DNA of 7,756 nt from Gammaproteobacteria bacterium (GTDB lineage: Bacteria; Pseudomonadota; Gammaproteobacteria; Steroidobacterales; Steroidobacteraceae). The stretch spans positions 1 through 7,756 of the forward strand of contig JAQGOD010000419.1 of assembly GCA_028293775.1 (NCBI GenBank). Reading direction: 5' to 3'. Position 1 is the first letter of the stretch. Every line of letters begins with the position of its first letter. Positions 1-5,919 of this stretch are shown here, in pieces. The notes under the pieces were generated by a model. The model did not search any database. It was not told the DNA's origin and worked only from the letters and a program-made list of their open reading frames with translations. The position numbers and the translations under genes were made by a program.

Positions 1-123
1 AATGGCGTCGTGTACCTGAATGGTAAGGTCAACAGCGGTCTGCAGCGCCGACGTGCCGAAGACATAGCTCGTGATGATGGCAGAGTGGTGAAGGTCGTGA
101 ACGATCTTTATGTCACTCGCTAA
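1..123 (+). CDS. BON-domain protein, C-terminal end (partial)
   Basis: The window opens inside a reading frame that runs in frame 1 to TAA at 121-123, giving 40 residues. The sequence begins NGVVYLNGKVNSGLQRRRAE and ends in VVKVVNDLYVTR. This matches the second half of a BON domain: a beta-strand with 'V.L.G.V', a helix with 'RRAEDIAR', then 'V.VVNDL.V'. BON domains occur in periplasmic or envelope proteins of the OsmY type and are thought to bind phospholipid or envelope surfaces. The start and any signal peptide lie outside the window, so the number of BON domains and the location cannot be judged. The gene converges with the PhzF-family gene, with a hairpin between them. The family call is fairly firm from the motif; the specific role is unknown. 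Confidence 0.72.
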   Translation, partial: NGVVYLNGKVNSGLQRRRAEDIARDDGRVVKVVNDLYVTR

Positions 124-143
124 CAGATGACCCGCTGATCGAA

Positions 144-170
144 CAGGCGAGGTACCGCCGGCCTCGCCTG
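144..170. terminator. Hairpin between convergent genes, probable bidirectional terminator
   Basis: CAGGCGAGG at 144-152 is perfectly complementary to CCTCGCCTG at 162-170, a 9-bp GC-rich stem with a 9-nt loop. It lies 20 bp after the BON-protein stop and about 60 bp after the phzF stop, where a shared terminator would be expected. Neither side has a clean U-tract (the + side continues GTCGTCACCAGATTT), so intrinsic termination may be weak or the hairpin may mainly protect 3' ends. Confidence 0.5.
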
Positions 171-207
171 GTCGTCACCAGATTTGGTAAAGTTCTTCGA
201 ATTTGAC

Positions 208-227
208 GCCGCGCGCGCCGACGCGGC
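208..227 (-). terminator. Small GC-rich hairpin after phzF, possible terminator
   Basis: GCCGCG at 208-213 pairs with CGCGGC at 222-227, a 6-bp stem with an 8-nt loop only 4 bp past the phzF stop codon on the minus strand. No U-tract follows (GTCAAATTC). In GC-rich DNA such a stem can arise by chance, so this is a weak call; the larger hairpin further on is the better terminator candidate. Confidence 0.25.
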
Positions 228-231
228 ATCT

Positions 232-1074
232 TTAATCCAAGTGAGCCTTTCCTGAGAACAGGATGCGAGTATCGCCGCCGATCCAAACGTCTCCTTGTGG
301 ATCCGTGGCGATGTGGATGCGCCCGCTGCGGCCCACCCGTGTGCCTTGCGCCGCTACATAGGGCGCTTTCGCCCGGCCCGTACTGATGAGCCACTGAGCC
401 ACCGAGGCGTTGAGGCTGCCAGTGACCGGGTCCTCGACCAGCGCGCCGCGGTGATCGCTGAAGAATGCGCGGAGTTCGAACGAGACGCTAGCGCCGAGGG
501 CGTAAGGTCCCACGACCCCTACGTCCACTCGCGTAGGATAGCGGTGCACGGGTTCGAGCTTGAGGACATCCTCCGCCGATGCCAGCAGAACGGCGATCCA
601 GCCGGGGCCATTGTCCACCCACTGCGCGTCGAGTATTTCGCTGACAGCCATGTTGAGGACACCGGCGATTTCAGCGCGCTTTGTTGCATCGACCGGCCCG
701 GAACGCAGGAGGGGCGGTGCGGCGAATGCCAAGCGGGGCTGGGCCCGAATCCGGACCAAGCCCGCGCCGCATTCCTGCACAATAAGCCCGTTGTCTTTTG
801 CAACACCGCCTGCGGCTAGCCAGGCTCGGCAGCTGCCCAGCGTCGGATGGCCGGCAAACGGCAGTTCCCGCTCAAGGGTAAAAATGCGGACGCGATAGTC
901 CGCCCGATCCGTGGAAGGCGGCAGCAAAAATGCGGTTTCAGACAGGTTCAACCAGCGCGCAATCTCCTGCATCGTTTCGGAGTCGAGGTTAGCGGCGTCG
1001 TTGACGACGGCCAGCGGATTACCGGAAAATTTCCCAACCCCGAATACATCCACCAGGTAAAAATCACGATTCAT
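232..1074 (-). CDS. PhzF-family isomerase-like protein
   Basis: 280 aa, close to the usual 260-300 aa of the PhzF/YddE family (diaminopimelate-epimerase fold, two similar halves). Visible hallmarks: N-terminal DVFGVGKFSGNPLAVV (residues 9-24), the catalytic-type Glu in NLSETAFL (E46), GHPTLG (75-80), and EDPVTGS (214-220) in the second half. True PhzF isomerises trans-2,3-dihydro-3-hydroxyanthranilate in phenazine synthesis, but most relatives have other or unknown substrates. No phenazine genes are seen here, so the substrate is left open. I start at ATG 1074 rather than the adjacent TTG at 1077, because the AAGGAAG Shine-Dalgarno at 1081-1087 is then 6 nt away. It follows the UrcA-family gene by 35 bp and is probably co-transcribed. 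The divergent MocR gene is a plausible regulator. Cytoplasmic; no signal peptide. Confidence 0.9.
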   Translation of the reverse strand: MNRDFYLVDVFGVGKFSGNPLAVVNDAANLDSETMQEIARWLNLSETAFLLPPSTDRADYRVRIFTLERELPFAGHPTLGSCRAWLAAGGVAKDNGLIVQECGAGLVRIRAQPRLAFAAPPLLRSGPVDATKRAEIAGVLNMAVSEILDAQWVDNGPGWIAVLLASAEDVLKLEPVHRYPTRVDVGVVGPYALGASVSFELRAFFSDHRGALVEDPVTGSLNASVAQWLISTGRAKAPYVAAQGTRVGRSGRIHIATDPQGDVWIGGDTRILFSGKAHLD

Positions 1075-1080
1075 CAAGCG

Positions 1081-1087
1081 CTTCCTT
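1081..1087 (-). promoter_or_regulatory. Shine-Dalgarno of the phzF-family gene
   Basis: AAGGAAG on the minus strand, 6 nt before ATG at 1074 and only 3 nt before the in-frame TTG at 1077. The spacing favours the ATG. Confidence 0.6.
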
Positions 1088-1109
1088 CGCGGAACAAATG
1101 CGATGCGTG

Positions 1110-1445
1110 TCAGTGCTCATTGCTCTCGAAAGCAAGTGTTATTTGAGCGCTGCCGAGCCGAGCCACCACGTCGGCCAGGCTATCGTGCCAGCATTTGGAT
1201 GCCCTGACTGCCGCCTTGTGCTCTGAAAGACTGAACGCGGACGCCCCACACGCTTCCATCGCGGCATCCTTCAATTGATTCAACGTATGCATTGCCGACG
1301 CCGGGGTTTGCGGATTGACATTGAGGTAACGGATCCTGACCACACTCGTCGTGGCGAGGTCGGTCCCGGCCGTTGCCGAACCAAATAGACCGCCTAGCCA
1401 CAAAGCGGCGGCAATTGCTGAAAAGGTCGTGTTTCGTGGATTCAC
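1110..1445 (-). CDS. UrcA-family small exported protein
   Basis: 111 aa from GTG 1445, or 114 aa from an in-frame GTG at 1454. An N-terminal Arg followed by the hydrophobic run FSAIAAALWLGGLFGSATAG indicates a Sec signal peptide, probably cut near SATAG. The mature part fits the UrcA family: a first strand 'SVVRIRYLNVNP', a helix 'TLNQLKDAAMEACG', then a second Cys in 'RASKCWHDSLADVVARL' and a closing strand 'AQITLAF'. The two Cys (C66 and C85) could form a disulfide in the periplasm. The family has no established biochemical function. I prefer GTG 1445 because GAGGG at 1454-1458 is 8 nt upstream, whereas it abuts GTG 1454 with no spacing. The longer form adds two Lys that would also suit a signal-peptide n-region, so the start is not certain. 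First gene of a probable operon with the PhzF-family gene. Confidence 0.75.
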   Translation of the reverse strand: MNPRNTTFSAIAAALWLGGLFGSATAGTDLATTSVVRIRYLNVNPQTPASAMHTLNQLKDAAMEACGASAFSLSEHKAAVRASKCWHDSLADVVARLGSAQITLAFESNEH

Positions 1446-1453
1446 TTTTTTCA

Positions 1454-1458
1454 CCCTC
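1454..1458 (-). promoter_or_regulatory. Shine-Dalgarno that decides the UrcA-family start
   Basis: GAGGG on the minus strand, separated by TGAAAAAA (8 nt) from GTG 1445 and overlapping the alternative GTG 1454. This makes the downstream GTG the better start. Confidence 0.45.
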
Positions 1459-1528
1459 GTTGTGATGCGCGAGCAACATCTCGCGCCTGAAGAGATTACC
1501 GATGGGGGCTACCGGAGCCAGTGACAGT

Positions 1529-1573
1529 CCAGTACAATTACACGAAACTGTAACGGTACTTTTCGCAGTACGG
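1529..1573. promoter_or_regulatory. Candidate MocR operator: repeated AGTAC motif
   Basis: The 121- to 130-bp divergent intergenic region holds three copies of the pentamer AGTAC: at 1531-1535 (+), at 1556-1560 as GTACT (minus orientation), and at 1567-1571 (+). The last two form an inverted repeat with a 6-nt spacer ending 4 bp before the regulator's ATG. A looser ACAGT (1524-1528) / ACTGT (1547-1551) pair lies in the same stretch. MocR-type regulators typically bind repeated motifs in the region between themselves and a divergent target, so this is the likely control site for both directions. TACAAT at 1533-1538 resembles a -10 box, but I see no good -35. Binding is inferred, not shown. Confidence 0.4.
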
Positions 1574-1575
1574 TC

Positions 1576-2997
1576 ATGAGCAATTCCGAATACACGAAGG
1601 TCGAACAGGTGATTTCGACCGTCAAACAGCGGATTCAGCGCAGGGGGTTGGTCCCGGGAGCCATGCTCCCGTCGGTGCGCCAGATGGCACAAACCACGAC
1701 TTTTTCGAAGTCGACCATTGTCGAGGCGTACGAACGGCTGGTGGCCGAGGGCGTCGTTCGCTCACGACGCGGCGCCGGTTTCTATGTTGCCGCGCCCCTC
1801 GCGCCACTTTCCATCGCCGAGATCGAACCTCAGCTTGATCCGGTGATCGATCCCTTGTGGATGTTGCGGCAGTCGTTGCACCTGCGGCCGGATGCATTGA
1901 AGCCCGGATGTGGCTGGCTGCCCGAAGGCTGGATGGAGGACGAACTCGTCCGCAAGGGCTTAAGGGCACTCGCGCGCGGCGAGGCCTCTAGGTTGGTCGG
2001 GTACGACTCGCCCATGGGCTCGGAATCGCTGCGCACGATCATCGCGCGGCGCCTCGGTGATCAAGGTGTCGACGCCGCGCCCGACCAAGTGCTGCTGACC
2101 GATTCCGGCACGCATGCCATTGATCTTGTGTGCCGGTTTCTAATCGAGACCGGCGACGCCGTGTTGGTTGACGATCCTTGCTATTTCAATTTTCACTCTC
2201 TCTTGCGCGCGCATAGGGCAAAAGTCGTGGCAGTTCCCTACACGGCGAGCGGGCCTGATGTCGTCGCCTTCGCGCAGATTTTGGCAGAGCACCGTCCCCG
2301 GCTCTACATAACCAACTCTGCAGTACACAATCCGACAGGAGCAAACTTGTCCGCGCCGACGGCGCACCGCGTTCTGAAGTTGGCGGAGGCACACGATCTC
2401 ATTATCGTGGAGGATGACATCTTCTCTGATTTTGAGGTCACGCCCACACCCACGCTTGCTGCGTATGACGGATTGGACCGAGTCATCAGAGTCGGCAGTT
2501 TTTCCAAGTCTCTTTCCAGCGCGGTGCGGTGCGGCCACATTGCGGCGCGCCGCGACTGGATCGCCGCGCTCACGGACCTGAGAATAGCCACCGGCATGTC
2601 GGGCAGCGCGCTCTCTGCTGAACTGCTGCGCTCGGTCCTCACGGATGGCACGTATCGGCGGCACATGGAAAAAGTTCGCCGGCGCCTGGCTGAGGCAAGG
2701 TCAGAGGCGTTGCGGCGGCTCGGCGAAATCGGCATCGCTCCTTGGATTCAACCTGAGGCGGGGCTGTTCCTCTGGTGCAGGCTGCCCAATAATGCGAATG
2801 CCGCCGAGGTTGCCCGAAGGGCCATGGCCGAACAGATCTTCCTGGCTCCCGGGAATGCATTCAGCATTGCCCGGTCAGCGGCGTGCTTTCTTCGCTTCAA
2901 TGTCGCCATGATGGACAATGAAAAAATATACAGAACGCTCAAACGCCTGTGCGCCGAGATGGGCGAGTCACAGGTTCGCAGCATGGCAACCACGTGA
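1576..2997 (+). CDS. MocR-type transcriptional regulator (GntR-like HTH fused to PLP aminotransferase fold)
   Basis: 473 aa, the normal MocR size. Residues ~8-72 are a GntR winged helix (PGAMLPSVRQMA, STIVEAYERLVAEGVV, RRGAGFYV). After a linker, residues ~110-460 are a fold-type I aminotransferase domain: DSGTHAIDLV (176-185) in the PLP-phosphate region, HNPTG (251-255) with the ring-contacting Asn, IVEDDIF (277-283), the Schiff-base lysine in SFSKSL (K311), and a late Arg in CFLRFNVAM (R440) where carboxylate-binding Arg sits. These proteins sense PLP or PLP plus an amino compound and switch genes, often divergent neighbours. Here the neighbours are the UrcA-family and PhzF-family genes, a natural target. 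F283 occupies a place usually held by Tyr. No convincing Shine-Dalgarno precedes ATG 1576. It could in principle also have aminotransferase activity. The 3' end faces the PQQ enzyme gene. Confidence 0.92.
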   Translation: MSNSEYTKVEQVISTVKQRIQRRGLVPGAMLPSVRQMAQTTTFSKSTIVEAYERLVAEGVVRSRRGAGFYVAAPLAPLSIAEIEPQLDPVIDPLWMLRQSLHLRPDALKPGCGWLPEGWMEDELVRKGLRALARGEASRLVGYDSPMGSESLRTIIARRLGDQGVDAAPDQVLLTDSGTHAIDLVCRFLIETGDAVLVDDPCYFNFHSLLRAHRAKVVAVPYTASGPDVVAFAQILAEHRPRLYITNSAVHNPTGANLSAPTAHRVLKLAEAHDLIIVEDDIFSDFEVTPTPTLAAYDGLDRVIRVGSFSKSLSSAVRCGHIAARRDWIAALTDLRIATGMSGSALSAELLRSVLTDGTYRRHMEKVRRRLAEARSEALRRLGEIGIAPWIQPEAGLFLWCRLPNNANAAEVARRAMAEQIFLAPGNAFSIARSAACFLRFNVAMMDNEKIYRTLKRLCAEMGESQVRSMATT

Positions 2998-3009
2998 TTG
3001 ACATCAATC
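2996..3009. terminator. Palindrome at the convergent gene junction, possible terminator
   Basis: GATTGA (2996-3001) and TCAATC (3004-3009) are perfect inverted repeats around CA, extendable by wobble pairs to 2993/3012. The element overlaps both stop codons (TGA 2995-2997 on + and TGA 3006-3004 on minus), leaving no other room for a terminator within the 6-bp gap. There is no U-tract and the loop is tight, so the role is speculative. Confidence 0.25.
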
Positions 3010-5088
3010 GTGATGTGCTTCGCCGGATATGTTGACCGGTGATTTCGGCCTGCTCAAATAGGCATGCACATCTTTCACGTCTTGTTTTGTCAAGACATCA
3101 GAAAAGGAGGCCATTCCCGCGTAGCTCATCGTTCCATCAAGGACGATATGATCGAATGCCGCATGAATTCCCGCGGGCAAGTTGAAGAGATTTGGATAGT
3201 TTCCGATCGACTCGGGACCGCCATGGCAAACACCACAGCTCTCACCGTAGATTTTTTCACCACGTTCGATAGATGGTGTTGACCCTTGAAATTCGACTGG
3301 TGCGGGCTCAGGCTTTTGCTGCTTGCGTGCAGCTGGGACTGTCATTGCGCGGCCGCCCAGCTTGAACACCAGTAGGCGCTCCTTGTTTTCCCGATCGTTG
3401 GCGACTGATCCGGGCGGGAATTGGACACCCATGGCGCCGCCCATGGCGGCGAGCACCGCGATATATTGCTGTCCCGCCAAACTATAGGTCATCGGCGCAG
3501 CCATTATTCCTGTACCGATATTGAGGCGGTGGATAATTTCACCGTTCGATGCATCGTAGAACACGAGAAATCCATCGGGCGCGCCCTGCACGACGAGATC
3601 CCCGCCCATCGCCAGTACGCCGCCGCCCCAGAATGGCATGGGTTGCGACTGCCATACGGTCATACCCTTTATCGGGTCCCAGGCCTTGAGTACCGTTTGA
3701 ACCGATGGTTTGGGCTGGTGCACCATGAGTGCGTCATCGGAAGGGGAAAACGGAGGCCATTGAGCTTCATCACCTTGAATGGGGCTATATTGCTTGTACT
3801 CCTGCGGCATCATGCGAAACTTCATCGGCGCTTCCAACGTCGGGATATAGACCAACTTGGTTTTTCTGCTGAAAGCCATAGGTTGCCAATTGTGGCCCCC
3901 CGCTTGCGAAGGCCAAATGATCTTCGGAGATGTCGAAAAGTCTGATTGGACGTTTATAACCGGGCGGCCGCTCTTCAAATCCACCCCATCGGCCCAAGTC
4001 ACGGTCGTGAACTTGTCGGCCGCCAACAACTGGCCATTGTCACGATCAAGAATATAGAAGAAGCCATTCTTTGATGCCTGCATCAGAACATGTCGCGAGC
4101 GCCCGCCAATGACTAGATCTTCCAAAATCATGTTTTGCGTAGCGTCGTAGTCCCAGCTATCGCTAGGCGTGGTCTGGTAATGCCATTTCAATCGCCCGGT
4201 GTTGGCATCGATCGCCAAAATGCAGGCAAGATAAAGGTTGTCACCGCCGCCCGGACTGCGCGTCCAAACCGGCTGCGGCATGCCGTTTCCCGTTCCAAGA
4301 AATACCAGGTTCGAAATGGGGTCATAGGCGAACCAACCCCACGGACTGCCGCCGCCGCCGAGGTCCCAGCGGGATTTAGCGCTCCACGTATTTCTGGCGA
4401 TAGCGATCTCCGCCGATTCGTCTCCCCCGGCCGGGTCGCCCGGAACCGTATAGAAACGCCATGCGAGTTTGCCGGTGGCGGCATCGAATGCACTCGCATA
4501 GCCACGCGCGGCCATTTCTCCGCCGGCATTGCCGATGACGACATTGCGCCCAGCGATTTGAGGGACCCCGGTAATGGTGACGCTGCGCGAACGGTCGGCG
4601 ATCGTATCAGCCCGCCATAATTGAGTTCCAGTTTTGGCATCCAGGGCCAAGAGATACCCGTCGAGTGTAGCGAGGTATACCTTTCCATTCTGTAGGGCCA
4701 CGCCACGATTGACGGCATCGCAGCACGCACGGCGTGCAAACTCTCCATTCACGTGCGGATCGTGCCGCCAGATCGGCCGGCCGGTCTTGGCATTAATCGC
4801 GTACACCACGCTCCATGGGCCAGTAAAATACATGATCCCATCCACAACGACGGGTGTGGCTTGCAGGCCTCGATGCACATTGCCCCGTACGACGAAATCG
4901 TCAAATTCCCATGCCAAACCTAGTTCGCGCACATTCGTGGGATTGATTGCCGCCAGGGACGAATAGTGCATGCCGTCATTCGTAGACAGCTCTGCGCTCG
5001 ACGATTGGCCGAGCAGTTGCTGGCTACTCAGGCAAGCCAGAAGGAGAGAGAGCAACGTCAACGACTTTAAGGTCCGAGAATGAATCAT
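3004..5088 (-). CDS. PQQ-dependent alcohol dehydrogenase with C-terminal cytochrome c domain (quinohaemoprotein)
   Basis: 694 aa from ATG 5088. GGAG at 5093-5096 precedes this ATG, and it yields a clean leader (MIHSRTLKSLTLLSLLLAC); the frame is open upstream to 5196 but that adds an implausible N-terminus. Residues ~35-585 form the PQQ propeller: DGMHYSSL, LGLAWEFD, several 'AxxAKTG...W' blade motifs, the vicinal pair C122-C123, E191 in GGEMAARGY, N268 in GTGNG, catalytic-type D313 in SWDYD, and K340 in ASKNGFF. Residues ~605-685 are a cytochrome c domain with CGVCH (C618, C621, H622 haem ligand) and GMASF (M659, likely axial ligand). Such type II enzymes oxidise alcohols in the periplasm, passing electrons from PQQH2 to their own haem and then to an external carrier. 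D315 follows D313 by two, a lanthanide-type signature. No pqq or carrier genes are adjacent. The DNA looks less GC-rich than its right-hand neighbours. Substrate unknown. Confidence 0.93.
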   Translation of the reverse strand: MIHSRTLKSLTLLSLLLACLSSQQLLGQSSSAELSTNDGMHYSSLAAINPTNVRELGLAWEFDDFVVRGNVHRGLQATPVVVDGIMYFTGPWSVVYAINAKTGRPIWRHDPHVNGEFARRACCDAVNRGVALQNGKVYLATLDGYLLALDAKTGTQLWRADTIADRSRSVTITGVPQIAGRNVVIGNAGGEMAARGYASAFDAATGKLAWRFYTVPGDPAGGDESAEIAIARNTWSAKSRWDLGGGGSPWGWFAYDPISNLVFLGTGNGMPQPVWTRSPGGGDNLYLACILAIDANTGRLKWHYQTTPSDSWDYDATQNMILEDLVIGGRSRHVLMQASKNGFFYILDRDNGQLLAADKFTTVTWADGVDLKSGRPVINVQSDFSTSPKIIWPSQAGGHNWQPMAFSRKTKLVYIPTLEAPMKFRMMPQEYKQYSPIQGDEAQWPPFSPSDDALMVHQPKPSVQTVLKAWDPIKGMTVWQSQPMPFWGGGVLAMGGDLVVQGAPDGFLVFYDASNGEIIHRLNIGTGIMAAPMTYSLAGQQYIAVLAAMGGAMGVQFPPGSVANDRENKERLLVFKLGGRAMTVPAARKQQKPEPAPVEFQGSTPSIERGEKIYGESCGVCHGGPESIGNYPNLFNLPAGIHAAFDHIVLDGTMSYAGMASFSDVLTKQDVKDVHAYLSRPKSPVNISGEAHHD

Positions 5089-5309
5089 ATGGCTCCGCGA
5101 ACATGCCTCATTCGCCGTGAGTTTACGCGAGGCAGACTTGCTCGAGGAATAAATGGAAGTCCAGGGGCGCGGTGCCAAGGCCAGAGTCAGCGCCAATTAA
5201 TTACGTCGGTCGATGTCCGAGTTAGCCGTCGATTCCGTTCATCTCCTTAAGAGCACCTCGCTTCGCGTTCCGCGCGCAGCGGCAGATGGCATCGTCAAGC
5301 GGAGAATCC
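5089..5309. promoter_or_regulatory. Divergent intergenic region between the PQQ enzyme and barrel genes
   Basis: These 221 bp must carry promoters for both directions. For the minus strand, TTGGCA (complement of 5173-5178) and TTTATT (complement of 5148-5153) resemble -35 and -10 boxes, but the 19-nt spacer is long. An AT-rich AATTAATT sits at 5195-5202. I see no convincing + strand promoter, operator or riboswitch. Open frames here are weak and without coding signs. Confidence 0.35.
5301..5305 (+). promoter_or_regulatory. Shine-Dalgarno that decides the barrel-protein start
   Basis: GGAGA sits just before ATG 5310 (GGAG core, 5 nt spacing). The earlier in-frame ATG at 5286 has no comparable site, so 5310 is chosen. 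Confidence 0.6.
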
Positions 5310-5909
5310 ATGAGCAGAATTTCGACGAAGTCCAACGCATTGGGCCCCTTGGCTGTGCGCGCAGCGGCGGCCACTGCGTTGCTCGCCACGGCTTCGCTAG
5401 CCCATGCGGCCGATGGACCTTACATCGCCGCGAGCTACGCCTACTCGGGTTACCAGACGCGTTGCGACGGCGATGCCTGCGATCGACATGACAGCGGATT
5501 CCGTACGGCAGCCGGGTGGGATTTCGGGAAGTACTGGTCGGCGGAGGCCCTATATCTGGACGCCGGTCACTTCGTCGCCAGCGATGTCACTGCGGGAGTG
5601 CCATTTCACGGTCGCGCCAACGTGCGTGCGTGGGGCGGCACGGTGGGCTTTGCCTGGCCGCTGGGAGCAGCATTGGCGCTGGGCGCGCGAGTTGGTGCCG
5701 CCTCGGTCAAAGCCGATTTTCAACCCGGTCCGGCACCTGCAATCGCCGGTGGCAAGACGACCACGCAGTTTCTCGGTGGCCTGTCGGCGACCTGGCATTT
5801 CTACGGCGCGTGGAGCGCACGCCTGGACTGGGATCATACGCGGGCTCGCATGAACCGCTTCAACGGCGACGTCGACACCGCAAGTGTCGGCATCCAGTTC
5901 GGCTTTTAG
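5310..5909 (+). CDS. Outer-membrane beta-barrel protein
   Basis: 199 aa. The leader (MSRISTKSN, then LAVRAAAATALLATASLAHA) is a Sec signal peptide with an AHA cleavage site near residue 33. The ~166-aa mature part shows alternating aromatic/small beta strands (GPYIAASYAYSGY, SGFRTAAGWDFGKYWSAEALYLDAGHF, ANVRAWGGTVGFAWPL, ALALGARVGAASVKADF, TTQFLGGLSATWHFYGAWSARLDWDHTRAR) and ends in SVGIQFGF, with the C-terminal Phe used as an outer-membrane assembly signal. The size fits an eight-stranded barrel of the OmpA/OmpX-like 'outer membrane beta-barrel' type. The predicted first surface loop holds RCDGDACDRHD (C52 and C57), perhaps a small disulfide loop. The next gene starts 10 bp later and is surely co-transcribed. 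Function (pore, adhesion, structural) cannot be told from sequence. Confidence 0.85.
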   Translation: MSRISTKSNALGPLAVRAAAATALLATASLAHAADGPYIAASYAYSGYQTRCDGDACDRHDSGFRTAAGWDFGKYWSAEALYLDAGHFVASDVTAGVPFHGRANVRAWGGTVGFAWPLGAALALGARVGAASVKADFQPGPAPAIAGGKTTTQFLGGLSATWHFYGAWSARLDWDHTRARMNRFNGDVDTASVGIQFGF

Positions 5910-5912
5910 GAG
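5908..5912 (+). promoter_or_regulatory. Shine-Dalgarno overlapping the upstream stop codon
   Basis: AGGAG begins within the TAG stop (5907-5909) of the barrel gene and lies 7 nt before ATG 5920. This arrangement favours coupled translation of the two proteins. Confidence 0.7.
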
Positions 5913-5919
5913 ACTGTTC

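Noticed and set aside
295..819. 174-codon open frame on the + strand
   Set aside because: It is antisense to the PhzF-family gene, whose motifs are unmistakable; the product has no domain and no ribosome binding site.
232..1074. Assignment of the PhzF-like gene to phenazine biosynthesis
   Set aside because: No other phz genes are in the window, and most PhzF-family members have unrelated or unknown substrates.
2140..2664. 174-codon open frame on the minus strand
   Set aside because: It is antisense to the MocR aminotransferase domain, where the HNPTG and SFSKSL motifs fix the real frame.
3421..3945. 174-codon open frame on the + strand
   Set aside because: It is antisense to the PQQ propeller; the translation is His/Arg-rich and unlike any family I recognise.
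5089..5196. N-terminal extension of the PQQ enzyme to 5196
   Set aside because: The extra 36 residues have no export signal of their own and would bury the real leader; ATG 5088 has an upstream GGAG and gives a normal leader.
5213..5491. 92-codon open frame on the + strand overlapping the barrel gene start
   Set aside because: It is out of frame with the barrel protein, whose signal peptide and beta strands are clear; the product shows no domain or signal peptide.
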